A stretch of 60,367 nucleotides of DNA from Bacteroidetes bacterium GWF2_35_48 (GCA_001769125.1 MEOG01000010.1:1-60367), one strand, 5' to 3'. Counted from the first letter of the stretch, positions 28,601-37,166 are shown. Notes: generated from the sequence alone by a model not told the origin. Numbers and translations are program-made.

Positions 28601-28771
28601 CTGCGGTTCAGCACCCGGATATATCGTTTTTATTACTACTACTGGCTGGTTAAAATCAGGTAATAATTCATAACTAAGGTTTTTATAGCCTATTATTCCT
28701 AATAAAGTAAAGACACTGAAAAGTACTATTATCAGCGATGGGCGTTTAATTGAAATTTCTGTAATATTCAT
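25676..28771 (-). CDS. RND efflux permease (HAE1/AcrB type)
   Basis: A 1031-aa inner-membrane proton-driven pump with twelve expected helices and two large periplasmic loops. The N-terminus MNITEISIKRPSLIIVLFS is typical. The proton-relay Asp pair is in IIGILVDDATVVLENI near residue 400. The C-terminal half repeats the topology (LMGLVTKNAILIVDF near 930). It works with the adaptor (28783) and TolC (29844) genes. The HAE1 group exports hydrophobic compounds; there is no heavy-metal (CusA) methionine signature that I can see. Confidence 0.95.
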   Translation of the reverse strand: MNITEISIKRPSLIIVLFSVFTLLGIIGYKNLSYELLPDFNQPVVVIKTIYPGAEPQEVETSVSRKIEDALSNLEGVDYLETKSMPNASVIIANLKYGTNIDNAMQDAQRFIDNIRKDLPTDILSPVMSKISPNDLPIISISATSNLTATAFYQKMKDDYLPQIQQLKGVAEITILGGEEREIQVKVNQDKLKLYKISLYQVVEAINRSGLDLPAGKVQTSKENNSVRLIGKFATINDIMNVQVAMPVQGSPVYVKDVAMVIDGVKEITSVSRFNGVNGMGLLLKKQGDANAVEVSKLVHEKLESIEQQNEKSGVKFIIADDSTDKTIAAVNSVVDDLIIAVVLVSLVMLLFLRSYRNSLIVIIAIPTSLITAFAVMWLMGFTLNLMTLLAMSLIIGILVDDATVVLENIQRHLDMGKDKRTAAMDGRMEIGFSALSITLVDVVVFLPILFLQVFVADMLKQFSIVVITATLTSLLVGFTLTPWLASRIGKKDDLRPTNFLNRFLLWFEHQLEKFIQWYGKQLSWVLGHKLIFSGIVVFLLVMTVMIMKQGIIGKEMMSTGDQGKFRLNLEFDKTATVQQNNIISQKIENFIIQQPEVASLFSNIAGPSTGIGSLGVGSANLSEFTIQLKPSENRNIATEPYMKLLREELKKQFPGINYSMAVMGLLPKAAPIKITLSGNNLDLVMKTGNELKSVVENIPGADNVQLSVKEGSPEYKVIPDKDKMQRLGLNTAYVGLNLRTAFTGNVDASLTEKGTEYPVRIYLDEFSRKNFEDVQHLTIVNPMNMPVEISQFAEVMQDNSPSLLERLDRQTSVTLTSESFGRPSGTLAGDVISYLNLKPLPEGVKLTWGGDIKSQNESFGALGSVLLISFILIYLIMIALYDNYIYPFVALFSIPVAAIGAFLALNLSLNHLTLFAQLGLIMLMGLVTKNAILIVDFTNQLKAQGKHFKEALIIAGKGRMRPILMTTLSMAIGMLPIALAKGTASEWKNGLAWVIIGGLLSSLILTVFLVPMVYYMVDTLKEKIKNKKKN

Positions 28772-28782
28772 TTTTGCTGATA

Positions 28783-29841
28783 TTAATTTATGTTAACATT
28801 TGCACCATCAAACAGATTAATAAATCCATTTGTAACGATAACATCGCCCTCTTTTAATCCACTTGATATAATTGCTTTGTTTTGCACTCTATTTGAAACA
28901 GTGATACTTTGTAAAACAGATTTGCCATTTCTTACAATATACACCTGAGGTTGAATAGTCGTACCAACAATGGCCGATGTATTAATTGCAATTTGTTTTC
29001 CTTCAATATTATTTTTCAAATTCACTTGTCCAAACATTCCTGATTTAATTTTTAAATCAACTGTATTATTTACGGAAAATTGAATGGGAAAACTATTACT
29101 CATATTCGCTTTACTTCCTGTCATGGTCACTTTTCCAGACAGAGTAATATCAGGATAAATGGCTGTTGTAAGAGAGTATATTTGATTTAGCATGAATTGA
29201 TTAAGTTCATGTTCAGGGATATTTACTGTGAATTTTAAAATTGAAATATCTGTAATTTGCAGTAATGGAACACCCGGAGCTGCAAATGCGCCTTCTTCGG
29301 TTAATTTTGCTGTTACAATACCATTGAAAGGTGCGGTTATAGTAGTTTTATTAATTTGCTCGATCAATGTTTCCTTCTGAACTTTTGCAGATTTCAAACC
29401 TAACTCTGCTTTCTCTAATTGAACACCCTGAATTGCTTCTGCTTTTGATAGAACAGTATATCGTTTTACATCAGCTTCCAATCCCTCTATTTGAATTTCA
29501 ATAGATTTTAGCTGTAGTTTCAATAATGAATTATCTAGTTGAACTAATGCCTGACCTCTACCAACATTACTACCAACATCAACTAATATAGTGTTAATTT
29601 TTCCTTGAATTTCAGCACTAAGTTTAGTTTCCTTATTTGGCTCAAATGTACCGGTATAGAAATTTATATTTCCTACAGTTTCTAATTTTAGTGTGTCAAC
29701 TTGTACATTAATTGCCTGCTCTTTATTGTATTGAAAAACTCTGTTTTGGGTAACTGTTTTATTACTTTTCAGACGAACAATTACAATAACAATTAAAGCC
29801 AACACTACAATTAGTGCTATTATCATTTTTACTTTTTTCAT
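28783..29841 (-). CDS. RND efflux periplasmic adaptor (membrane fusion protein)
   Basis: 352 aa. N-terminal anchor helix (residues 5-23). A biotinyl-lipoyl-like half (AEIQGKINTILVDVGSNVGRGQALVQLD near 85-112), an alpha-hairpin about 115-165, then the second lipoyl half (TTITAPFNGIVTAKLTEEGAF) and beta-barrel domains. It links permease and TolC. Gap to the permease gene is 11 bases. Confidence 0.93.
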   Translation of the reverse strand: MKKVKMIIALIVVLALIVIVIVRLKSNKTVTQNRVFQYNKEQAINVQVDTLKLETVGNINFYTGTFEPNKETKLSAEIQGKINTILVDVGSNVGRGQALVQLDNSLLKLQLKSIEIQIEGLEADVKRYTVLSKAEAIQGVQLEKAELGLKSAKVQKETLIEQINKTTITAPFNGIVTAKLTEEGAFAAPGVPLLQITDISILKFTVNIPEHELNQFMLNQIYSLTTAIYPDITLSGKVTMTGSKANMSNSFPIQFSVNNTVDLKIKSGMFGQVNLKNNIEGKQIAINTSAIVGTTIQPQVYIVRNGKSVLQSITVSNRVQNKAIISSGLKEGDVIVTNGFINLFDGANVNIN

Positions 29842-29843
29842 TT

Positions 29844-31181
29844 TTATCTTTTTATGGTTATTGAGCCAATATTTCCTGTCAATTTTTTTAATTCTAAATC
29901 TGCTTTTAAATAATCAATTATTGCAGAAAGGTATGCTTGCTGTGCTTCACGAATTGAATTATCTGCTAATAAAACATCAGTCAAAGTAGCAGTACCTTCG
30001 TGCTGTTGCAATGATGTTTGTTCATATATTGCCTTTGCTAATTTTATTTGTTCTAATGTTGTTTCTGTACTTTTATAGGCTACGATTTTTTGACGTTTTG
30101 CATTACCAATCAACATCGTATTTTGTTCTGTTATTAAATTCATTTGTATTTCACTGTTTTGAATTTCAATTTTTTTCTGATTTATTTTTCTTTTAGTGAT
30201 TGTTCCGTTAAACAAAGTTGAAGTTAATTGCACTCCGACAAAACCAACAGGATAAAATTTTAAAAAGTCATTTGGTTTTTCATCGTAACCATACCCAGTG
30301 TTTCCATAAGTTCCAAAGAGAGAAAGAGTCGGAATACGAGACCGTTTTAAAGTACGCAATTCATTTAAAAGTAAACGGTTTTGTACTTCTGTTATGCGTA
30401 CATCAACTGTTACAGAACTAGCATATTCATTGCTTTTTTGAAAAGAAATGTTCTGTTCTATCTGAATATTTTGAATAATTGGTATCCCCATCGTAAATTT
30501 CAGAGCATTCATTACCTGCTCGTATTTGCTATTGATTATTTCTCTTTGTGTATTCAACTGTTCTAACTGCAACTGTACTTTGCTTACATCAGTTGCCTTT
30601 ACCATCAATTGATCTTTTAACAATTTAATATTCTCAAGAAGTTTTGATGTATTAATAATATTAGTATCAATAAAAAACAATTGTTGATTTAGTATCTGCG
30701 CATTGTAATACAAATTTGAAATTTCAAAAAATATTTGTTCTTCTGTTTTCTGGTATTGTAGTTCTGTTAGTTCTTCTGCAATTTCTGTCGTTTTTATTGC
30801 ACCAAAAATTTGAGAATTATACAAAGGCATTGTTAACTGTAAATTTGCATTTATATTATGAGGAACCCCGAATTGTGTTTCTTTAAATTTACCTACAGGA
30901 CCATTAAATGCAGATAAAGGCATAAGCTGGGTGGGCATTTCAGTATAATATTTATACTCAGTTATTGCAGTTATTTTTGGTATCAAACCAGCTTTTGCTT
31001 CTTTAGATTTCTGCACGCTAAGTGCTTTGTTGTTCATCCCAATTTGTAGGTTTTTATTATGAACCTGTGCTGTATCAATACATTGTTGTAGTGTTAGTAT
31101 TTGAGCATTCAACGGCAATGCAAGCACTGTGATTATTATAACTAAGAGCATTAATTTTAGTAAGTGAGTTATTACTAACAT
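29844..31181 (-). CDS. TolC-family outer-membrane efflux protein
   Basis: 445 aa. Signal peptide ends near LPLNAQ. Two OEP repeats form the trimeric channel: LTLQQCIDTAQVHNKNLQIGMNNKAL near residue 30, and a later QIKLAKAIYEQTSLQQHEGTATLTDVLLADNSIREAQQAYLSAI, split here only for description. The adaptor gene starts two bases after its stop, and its start overlaps the preceding membrane gene by seven bases. Confidence 0.93.
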   Translation of the reverse strand: MLVITHLLKLMLLVIIITVLALPLNAQILTLQQCIDTAQVHNKNLQIGMNNKALSVQKSKEAKAGLIPKITAITEYKYYTEMPTQLMPLSAFNGPVGKFKETQFGVPHNINANLQLTMPLYNSQIFGAIKTTEIAEELTELQYQKTEEQIFFEISNLYYNAQILNQQLFFIDTNIINTSKLLENIKLLKDQLMVKATDVSKVQLQLEQLNTQREIINSKYEQVMNALKFTMGIPIIQNIQIEQNISFQKSNEYASSVTVDVRITEVQNRLLLNELRTLKRSRIPTLSLFGTYGNTGYGYDEKPNDFLKFYPVGFVGVQLTSTLFNGTITKRKINQKKIEIQNSEIQMNLITEQNTMLIGNAKRQKIVAYKSTETTLEQIKLAKAIYEQTSLQQHEGTATLTDVLLADNSIREAQQAYLSAIIDYLKADLELKKLTGNIGSITIKR

Positions 31182-31597
31182 GACTGGTTGTTTTTATTTT
31201 TTAATCTTCTTGTAATAGTGAAATAAGCAATTGCAGTAAAGGCTATACTTAATGACATTCTAAAAATCATTGCCCCAATAGTTTTGGTTTCGTATATTCC
31301 GCCTGAATTAATATGAATAAATAACCCAGCAAATGCAATAATTAGAACAATTGCAGAAATACCTAAAAGTTTCGCAGTCCATTTTTTTGTTTTAATAAAA
31401 CCATAAGCAGAAAATAGATAGAGTAAACTACTAAAGAAATTTGCCCATACAACCAATAAAACATAATTACCTTCTTTCTCTCTTATACCGAATAAATCAA
31501 ATATCACAGAACTACTTAGAAATAGCGTGAGAAGACCAAAAGCAACTAAAATTATTGCCATTAAATATTGAATAAACTTTTTCATAATCATTTCCAT
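31175..31597 (-). CDS. Four-helix membrane protein leading the efflux operon
   Basis: A 140-aa protein with four hydrophobic helices (about 10-32, 47-68, 77-96, 112-130). No family recognised. ATG codons at 31597 or 31582 (MKKFIQ...) may be used. It overlaps the TolC gene and is the first gene after a promoter carrying the same operator as the TonB and LytTR operons. Confidence 0.65.
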   Translation of the reverse strand: MEMIMKKFIQYLMAIILVAFGLLTLFLSSSVIFDLFGIREKEGNYVLLVVWANFFSSLLYLFSAYGFIKTKKWTAKLLGISAIVLIIAFAGLFIHINSGGIYETKTIGAMIFRMSLSIAFTAIAYFTITRRLKNKNNQSC

Positions 31598-31624
31598 TTT
31601 AAAATAAATTTGTACTTTCTAAAA

Positions 31625-31692
31625 CAAAAATATTTCAAATGCAGAAGAGGGAAAAGTGATTTCTATCCGAAGCGGACAAAAAAGAGGGTGAA
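31625..31692 (-). promoter_or_regulatory. Efflux operon promoter with LytTR-type operator candidate
   Basis: On the minus strand TATTTTTG (31625-31632) is a -7 box. Beginning 34 bases upstream is a 26-base word (31667-31692, containing TTTTTTGTCCGCTTCGG) that recurs without a mismatch at 34956-34981, at nearly the same distance from the TonB-receptor -7 box. A TTGTCCG core also occurs twice before the kinase gene. This is a probable activator site. Confidence 0.6.
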
Positions 31693-31737
31693 GCGTATCT
31701 GGAAAACTTCCCAGAAACCAATTAAAAAAATTATGGA
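31665..31737 (-). repeat. Duplicated 3' end of the LytTR gene plus operator (copy 1)
   Basis: Besides the perfect 26-base word, 31700-31737 aligns with the end of the LytTR gene at 34997-35031. On the minus strand it still reads HNFFNWFLGS, against KDFLNWLSGS in the intact gene, without the stop. Copy 2 is 34956-35031. The two copies flank exactly the DUF4249 and TonB-receptor genes, whose last stop codon (31731-31733) lies inside copy 1. Confidence 0.6.
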
Positions 31738-32561
31738 ATTACGATTGTTTTAGAAGTTACTGCACAAGCATTAAAATAACCCAATGCACCATTATTGAAA
31801 TTGCTAAGAGGATTAGCCGGAGATGATGATTGATTTATCATACCCCCCGTACTTAACTGAAGAAGAGACCTGAAATAATTATAAACATTTTTATCTATTG
31901 TTTGACATACAACAGATACCATATCACCAGATTTTATTTTAACTTCATCCTGGCCTCTGGAAAGCAATGGCTGATTAATTATGTTACCATCTTTCAAAAG
32001 ATCATCCGTAATAAAAATTGAAGATTGAGCAGTGCCATTAATTATTTTAATAAAACGATAATAATTGTTGATACCAGTAGGATCTGTAAAGTTTACATAT
32101 ATGGTTTTATTACTTCCCTTAGGTGTGTTTACAGAGGTAATCGTAAGAGTATCAATATTGACAGGTGGAGGCATTGTGGCGACACCTGTATACTCTTTTC
32201 CATTTGCGGTTACTTTGAGTGTGTATATTTTTCCAGCTGTTCCTTGTATTGCTGAAGTTGTGTAAATACCAGGCGTTGTTTCTGTAAGTATTTCAGAATA
32301 CCCGGAATTATCACTAATAATAACTGTTGCACCGGAAACAGGAGGAAAATTATTTGATTCATCAAAGTTTACTGTTTGAGTTAATGAAACCGTATAAGGT
32401 TCAGGCTGGTCGGTTATGATTCCTTCAATGATTATTTGAGGCGCTTTGGCATTAAGGTTTATATTAATAACTTTTTCGCAAGAAGAAATTAAAAAAGAAA
32501 CAACAATTAAAATTACAAATGCTATTGCATTTTTTCTTGTATTGAAAATAAACAGTTTCAT
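31731..32561 (-). CDS. DUF4249 lipoprotein, partner of the TonB receptor
   Basis: 276 aa. Signal peptide with lipobox (SSC near residue 28) followed by EKVININLN, the DUF4249 hallmark, then Ig-like strands (GATVIISDNSGYSEILTE) and a C-terminal GYFNACAV. DUF4249 proteins are surface lipoproteins paired with TonB-dependent receptors in Bacteroidota; ligand unknown. It lies 5 bases after the receptor gene. Its stop codon is within a duplicated LytTR 3' fragment, so the last residues may differ from relatives. Confidence 0.88.
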   Translation of the reverse strand: MKLFIFNTRKNAIAFVILIVVSFLISSCEKVININLNAKAPQIIIEGIITDQPEPYTVSLTQTVNFDESNNFPPVSGATVIISDNSGYSEILTETTPGIYTTSAIQGTAGKIYTLKVTANGKEYTGVATMPPPVNIDTLTITSVNTPKGSNKTIYVNFTDPTGINNYYRFIKIINGTAQSSIFITDDLLKDGNIINQPLLSRGQDEVKIKSGDMVSVVCQTIDKNVYNYFRSLLQLSTGGMINQSSSPANPLSNFNNGALGYFNACAVTSKTIVIP

Positions 32562-32566
32562 TTTTT

Positions 32567-34894
32567 TTAGAATTTAAAGTTGTATGAAATTGAAGGAACC
32601 CAACGGAACAAAGTTGTTTGAACCGCTTGTGTTTTTGCAGGGTCATTAGGGTCTTCCTGAAAAGTAATAGAGTAAGCATTTTCACGACCATAGGCATTAT
32701 AAAGTGAAAAATTCCACGATGATTCAAACTTTTCGGTTTTTTTCTTCTGCCATGTTACCCCCAAATCAAGGCGATGATAATCTGGCATACGGTAACCATT
32801 GCGCTCCGTATAATAATTAACTAACTGCCCCGCTACTTCGTATTTCCCGCTTGGGAATGTAATGGCATTACCTGTATAATAAACCCATGTGGCTGATATT
32901 GTCCACTTTTTTGAAAACTCATATATACCGACAATAGATATATCATGTGTTCTGTCTTGTTTAGCAGGGTAATATTCCCCATTGTTGATACCTCCTATTT
33001 TCTTTTCTGTTTTGGCATAAGTATATCCAATCCACCCTGTAAAACGACCAGATTTCTTTTTAAGGAAAAATTCTATTCCATAAGCCCTGCCTGTTCCAAA
33101 AAGCAGTTGAGATTCTGCATTTTCATTGAAACGAAGCTCTGCACCGTCTTTGTAATCAATTTGGTTTTGCAGGTGCTTATAATATACCTCTGTAGAAAAT
33201 TCATAAACATTATTTTTAAAGTTTCGAAAATACCCCATTGACACCTGATCGGAAATTTCAGGTTTAACATTACTGCTGCTTGGTATCCACAAATCTGTAG
33301 GATTGCCAGAAGTAGAATTTGAAAGCAAATGAAGATTTTGAGTGTTTCTTCCATAAGAAACTTTAACAGAATTTTTTTCGTTTAATATGAAATTTGCTGC
33401 AAATCGTGGTTCTAATGTAAAGTAAGTTTTTACAAATTCGCCATTGTTATAAGACGTAGTATCTATAGTTTCTCCAAGAGAATTGTAAGAATAAAAATCA
33501 CCCGGTCCTAATGTACTGAATGAAGTCAGACGAATGCCATATATAAAACCAATAATACCGGATGGATTATACTCATGGCTTAAATATATGGCGTTATCCA
33601 AAGCTTGTTTATGTTTGAGGTTGAGTTCACTAATTGAAGAGTCGCTTTTTGTTGTAATTGCTCCGGGAATAATTTTGTGATATATGGAATTAAAACCAAA
33701 TTTGAATTTGTGTTTTGTACTTAAAAAATACTGAAAATCCTGTTTGAAATTATAATCCTGAATCCTTGATATTATTTCTCCGTCAGTGCCTGCAAGGATT
33801 GTGTTAATGTTGTAGTCGTAATTACTAAAAATTATCGAAGTGTTAGAAAATATTTTTTCACTGAACAAATGATTCCATCTAAATGTACCTGTTATATTAC
33901 CCCAATCAACACCCATCTGAGTACCAAAACCCAAAACATCTTTACCAAAATAACCTGAAAGAAAAACCCTGTTATTGTCGTTTATGCGATAATTTAATTT
34001 TGCATTAAAATCGTAAAAATAAAGTTTACGCTGTTTCATTGCACTGTCTTTAGCAAATTTGAGAAACAAATCAGCATAAGACCGCCGGGCATTGATAGTG
34101 AATGAACCTTTGTCATTTACAATAGGTCCTTCAATTTTTAATCTGGAAGAAATTAATCCAATTCCTCCTTCAATACCAAATTTTTTATCGCTTCCGTCTT
34201 TCGTTCTGATGTCAAGAACAGATGACAAACGGCCACCAAATTCAGCTGGCTGTCCGCCTTTATAGAGAGTTACATCTTTAATCGCATCAGCATTAAATAC
34301 TGAAAAAAAACCTAAAAGATGTGAGGCATTATACACAGTTGCTTCATCAAGCAGAATAAGGTTTTGATCTGCATTGCCCCCACGAATATAAAATCCGCTA
34401 TTCCCTTCACCTGCTGATTTTACACCTGGCATTAATTGTATCGTTTTTAATATATCTTTTTCACCAAAAAAAACTGGAATATTTTTTATTTCCTGCATAT
34501 TAATTTTTTCAATACCCATAAGGTTCTTAGTAATATTATCGTCTTTTTTTTCCGCATTAATTACAACTTCATCCAACTGTGTAACATTTTCGGTAAGAAT
34601 AAAATTATATTTTGTATTTTGTTTTAATGAAAATTGTGTAGACTTGACTTCATATCCTATGTATTGTGCAATAATTATGTAGTTGCCTTCAGGAATAGTA
34701 AGCGAAAAAAATCCGTAAGCATTCGTAGATGTACCTATTGTTTTTGAATCTTTAACAAATACAGTTGCCCCAATTAATTCTTCTCCTGTTTTTATGTCTT
34801 TAACATAACCGCTGATAGTATATTTAATCTGAGCGGAGGATGAAATACTCAATATACAGAATATGGCTATTAAAAACAATCTTATTTTTTTCAT
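32567..34894 (-). CDS. TonB-dependent receptor
   Basis: 775 aa. Signal peptide 1-21 (ISSSAQ). Carboxypeptidase-regulatory-like domain about 25-110 (YTISGYVKDIKTGEELIGATVFV). Plug domain about 115-235 (GEKDILKTIQLMPGV, GFYIRGGNADQNLILLDE, YKGGQPAEFGGRLSS). Then a 22-strand barrel ending RWVPSISYNFKF. It takes up an unknown ligand with the DUF4249 lipoprotein. A TAATTTTG -7 box (34915-34922) and an operator (34956-34981) lie upstream. Confidence 0.95.
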   Translation of the reverse strand: MKKIRLFLIAIFCILSISSSAQIKYTISGYVKDIKTGEELIGATVFVKDSKTIGTSTNAYGFFSLTIPEGNYIIIAQYIGYEVKSTQFSLKQNTKYNFILTENVTQLDEVVINAEKKDDNITKNLMGIEKINMQEIKNIPVFFGEKDILKTIQLMPGVKSAGEGNSGFYIRGGNADQNLILLDEATVYNASHLLGFFSVFNADAIKDVTLYKGGQPAEFGGRLSSVLDIRTKDGSDKKFGIEGGIGLISSRLKIEGPIVNDKGSFTINARRSYADLFLKFAKDSAMKQRKLYFYDFNAKLNYRINDNNRVFLSGYFGKDVLGFGTQMGVDWGNITGTFRWNHLFSEKIFSNTSIIFSNYDYNINTILAGTDGEIISRIQDYNFKQDFQYFLSTKHKFKFGFNSIYHKIIPGAITTKSDSSISELNLKHKQALDNAIYLSHEYNPSGIIGFIYGIRLTSFSTLGPGDFYSYNSLGETIDTTSYNNGEFVKTYFTLEPRFAANFILNEKNSVKVSYGRNTQNLHLLSNSTSGNPTDLWIPSSSNVKPEISDQVSMGYFRNFKNNVYEFSTEVYYKHLQNQIDYKDGAELRFNENAESQLLFGTGRAYGIEFFLKKKSGRFTGWIGYTYAKTEKKIGGINNGEYYPAKQDRTHDISIVGIYEFSKKWTISATWVYYTGNAITFPSGKYEVAGQLVNYYTERNGYRMPDYHRLDLGVTWQKKKTEKFESSWNFSLYNAYGRENAYSITFQEDPNDPAKTQAVQTTLFRWVPSISYNFKF

Positions 34895-34914
34895 TCTCTT
34901 TATTTTTGAGCAAA

Positions 34915-34981
34915 CAAAATTAATACGGATGCCTTCACCTTATCACATAAAGTAGCCGAAGCGGACAAAAAAGAGGGTGAA
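34915..34981 (-). promoter_or_regulatory. TonB-receptor operon promoter and operator
   Basis: TAATTTTG at 34915-34922 (minus strand) matches TAnnTTTG. No good -33 TTG is seen, which suits an activator-dependent promoter. The 26-base operator word at 34956-34981 starts 33 bases upstream of the -7 box, against 34 in the efflux promoter. Confidence 0.6.
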
Positions 34982-34995
34982 ATATTTAATGTAGT

Positions 34996-35766
34996 TTAAC
35001 TTCCCGACAACCAGTTTAAAAAATCTTTGGATTTTTCTTTACTTACCATTATTTGCTCTTTAAAAGGTATTATAAGGCTTAATGATAATTTACGGGCAAA
35101 ATATTGAGATGCATCTTTAATGGTTTTACGATTGATTAGAAATTGTCTGTTAGTCCTAAAAAAATCTTCACCTACTACTTTTTCCAACTCTTCGATTGTT
35201 TTGTTAACAGAGTATTGCTTTTGATCAAAAGTGATAAGATGCGTAACCTCTGATTCAATATAAAAAAGAGCAATTTCATTTATTCTAATCGGCACTATCT
35301 TATCTTTATAATTGACTAAAACAGAAACTTGTTTTTTTTTCGTCTGTAAATTATCAAATAAATTAAGAATAGATTCATATTGAGCGCGGTTATTACTGAA
35401 ATTATTTTTAAGTTGATTATATTTTACTAAAGCATCGCCTATCGTTTTCTTATTGTATGGTTTTAGAATATAATCAATACCATTTGCTTTAAAAGCAGTC
35501 AAAGCGTATTCATCATAAGCAGTACAAAAAATAACCGGTGTAGTAATGGGAATCTCTTTAAATATCTCGAAACTTAAACCATCACCCAATTGTATGTCGC
35601 TAAATATTAAATCAGGTCTTTCATTTTTCTGAAAATAAAAAACAGCTTCTTTAATTGAACTTAAAATAGCTATAACCCGGGCATCAGGTTCAATATCTAA
35701 AATTGTATTTTTCAAATCTTCTGCCGTAAGCAGTTCATCTTCTATTATTACTATTTTCATTTCCAA
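34996..35766 (-). CDS. LytTR-family response regulator
   Basis: 256 aa. Receiver domain 1-120 with acidic D10/E11, phospho-acceptor D57 (LIFSDIQLGDG) and K106 in YILKPY. LytTR DNA-binding domain about 145-250 (VLVNYKDKIVPIRINEIALFYIES, FFRTNRQFLINRKTI). LytTR proteins bind direct repeats about 21 bp apart; such a pair lies ahead of the kinase gene. It overlaps the kinase gene by 32 bases and forms a two-gene operon with it. Confidence 0.95.
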   Translation of the reverse strand: MEMKIVIIEDELLTAEDLKNTILDIEPDARVIAILSSIKEAVFYFQKNERPDLIFSDIQLGDGLSFEIFKEIPITTPVIFCTAYDEYALTAFKANGIDYILKPYNKKTIGDALVKYNQLKNNFSNNRAQYESILNLFDNLQTKKKQVSVLVNYKDKIVPIRINEIALFYIESEVTHLITFDQKQYSVNKTIEELEKVVGEDFFRTNRQFLINRKTIKDASQYFARKLSLSLIIPFKEQIMVSKEKSKDFLNWLSGS

Positions 35767-36787
35767 GAATTTTTATACTTACAGAAAATAATTCATTTGT
35801 TGATTCAATAAGAACGTCTTCACCAGATAATATTTTGTAGCGTTCGGAAAGGTTTGTTAAACCAAAACCTGTTGAAACTTCTGATGACAATTTTGGCTGT
35901 AAGTTGTTGCTTACAGTAATTCTCCCATCAATATAAAATATTTTTATTTGCAAGGGTGATTCATTCGTTAATGCATTATGTTTTATTGCATTTTCTACCA
36001 ACAACTGTAAGGAAAATACGGGAATAAATCCATTTTTATAGATTTCCTTTGGAATTTCCAAGTTAAATTGTAAAGCATTGCCATAGCGGATTTTTTGCAT
36101 TTCTAAATAATCCAAACACAATTTTATTTCACTACTAATAGTAACAATATTTTCCTTCCCTGCTGAAATTGATGTTCTTAAAAAGTCTGACAATTTTACA
36201 AGAAAATCTTCTGCAGAATCGGGTGATTTTTTTATTAGAGATTTAAGTGTGTTAAGTGAATTAAACAGAAAATGAGGATGGATTTGTTGTTTTAGTTGTT
36301 GATTTACTGCTTCAATATTTTTAACTATTAGTTGAGCATTCTCAACTTCAATAGTTACTTTTTTTTCTCTTAGTAAAATTAAATCCTGTATAATAAGAAC
36401 AATCGTATTTATAGATAGGCCCATTACAAAAGAAGCATAAGGTGAATGGGGCGGAGTTATGCCTGATAAACTATTGATTTGAATAAAACATAGTTTAAAC
36501 ATACTCATCGCAAACATTATGAAAAAAACAGAAAATATATAACTTAGAATATATCTTGAAATTTTCCGGAATTTATAGTTAGTAAATCTTTCTGATAAAT
36601 ATATAAGAAGTATATTTAGCCACCATACTGAGAAAGTGGCAAGTGCGATTAACACAACTGCTTTTGGAAAAACGTTTAACGGAAATTCTTTAATTATAAA
36701 AATGGGAGTGATAGACAATATACCGATTAAAGGCGAAGCATAAAGACCTACTTGAAAAAGTTTTATTTTTTTAATACTTAATCTCAT
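35735..36787 (-). CDS. LytS/YehU-type sensor histidine kinase
   Basis: 350 aa. Four transmembrane helices within residues 10-140 (about 12-32, 42-65, 78-100, 118-138), a short coiled coil about 140-168, then the His_kinase domain with HPHFLFNSLNTL (His170/His172) and an HATPase region (LVENAIKHNAL near 265, STGFGLTNLSERY near 310). No sensor domain outside the membrane, so it probably senses a membrane or intramembrane signal. Partner of the overlapping LytTR regulator. Confidence 0.93.
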   Translation of the reverse strand: MRLSIKKIKLFQVGLYASPLIGILSITPIFIIKEFPLNVFPKAVVLIALATFSVWWLNILLIYLSERFTNYKFRKISRYILSYIFSVFFIMFAMSMFKLCFIQINSLSGITPPHSPYASFVMGLSINTIVLIIQDLILLREKKVTIEVENAQLIVKNIEAVNQQLKQQIHPHFLFNSLNTLKSLIKKSPDSAEDFLVKLSDFLRTSISAGKENIVTISSEIKLCLDYLEMQKIRYGNALQFNLEIPKEIYKNGFIPVFSLQLLVENAIKHNALTNESPLQIKIFYIDGRITVSNNLQPKLSSEVSTGFGLTNLSERYKILSGEDVLIESTNELFSVSIKILGNENSNNRR

Positions 36788-36796
36788 AATAATGCG

Positions 36797-36877
36797 AAAA
36801 TATATTTTATTCGGGTAAAGTTAATTACAATTTAGCTAAACCGGACAAAATAATGACTTTAACGGACAATATAAGAG
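36797..36877 (-). promoter_or_regulatory. Kinase/regulator operon promoter with paired CGGACAA sites
   Basis: Two CGGACAA words (36842-36848 and 36863-36869; TTGTCCG on the minus strand) are spaced by exactly 21 bp, the classical LytTR direct-repeat period. A TATATTTT near-consensus -7 box lies at 36797-36804, 37 bases downstream; the same core sits 39-40 bases from the -7 box in the other two promoters. This suggests autoregulation. Confidence 0.55.
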
Positions 36878-37029
36878 TTTAAGCAAAATCTAAAGGATTA
36901 TGAATTTAAAGAATGTGGGAAAAATGAACAAATTTATTTGAAATAAACTGATTTAAAAGACAAAAGGTAAAACACATTTTTCAGGAATCCTTTATTTATC
37001 AGTGTTTCTTAAAATGTTTTACCTATCAA

Positions 37030-37073
37030 AATAAGAACCCCTGCAACCTTTGTGTTTGCAGGGATTCTTATTT
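37030..37073 (-). terminator. Terminator of the tRNA-Leu gene
   Basis: AATAAGAA(C/T)CCCTGCAA pairs with TTGCAGGG(A/G)TTCTTATT around CCTTTGTG, a stem of about 17 bp. On the minus strand it follows the tRNA by ten bases and is followed by TTTTGAT. The rest of the gap 36878-37029 shows nothing recognisable. Confidence 0.8.
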
Positions 37074-37082
37074 ATTTCCTTG

Positions 37083-37166
37083 TACCCAGAACAGGACTCG
37101 AACCTGCACATCCTTGCGGACACTAGTCCCTGAAACTAGCGTGTCTACCAATTCCACCATCTAGGC
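37083..37166 (-). tRNA. tRNA-Leu (anticodon CAG)
   Basis: An 84-base class II tRNA read on the minus strand. Acceptor GCCTAGA pairs with TCTGGGT (two G-T pairs), D arm TGGTGGAATTGGTAGACACG, anticodon stem CTAGT/ACTAG with loop TTCAGGG (anticodon CAG, reads CUG), a long variable arm with TGTCCGCAAGGATG, and T arm with GGTTCGAGTCC. Discriminator A, no encoded CCA. A CAAAAATA -7 box (TATTTTTG on minus) is at 37178-37185. Confidence 0.95.
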
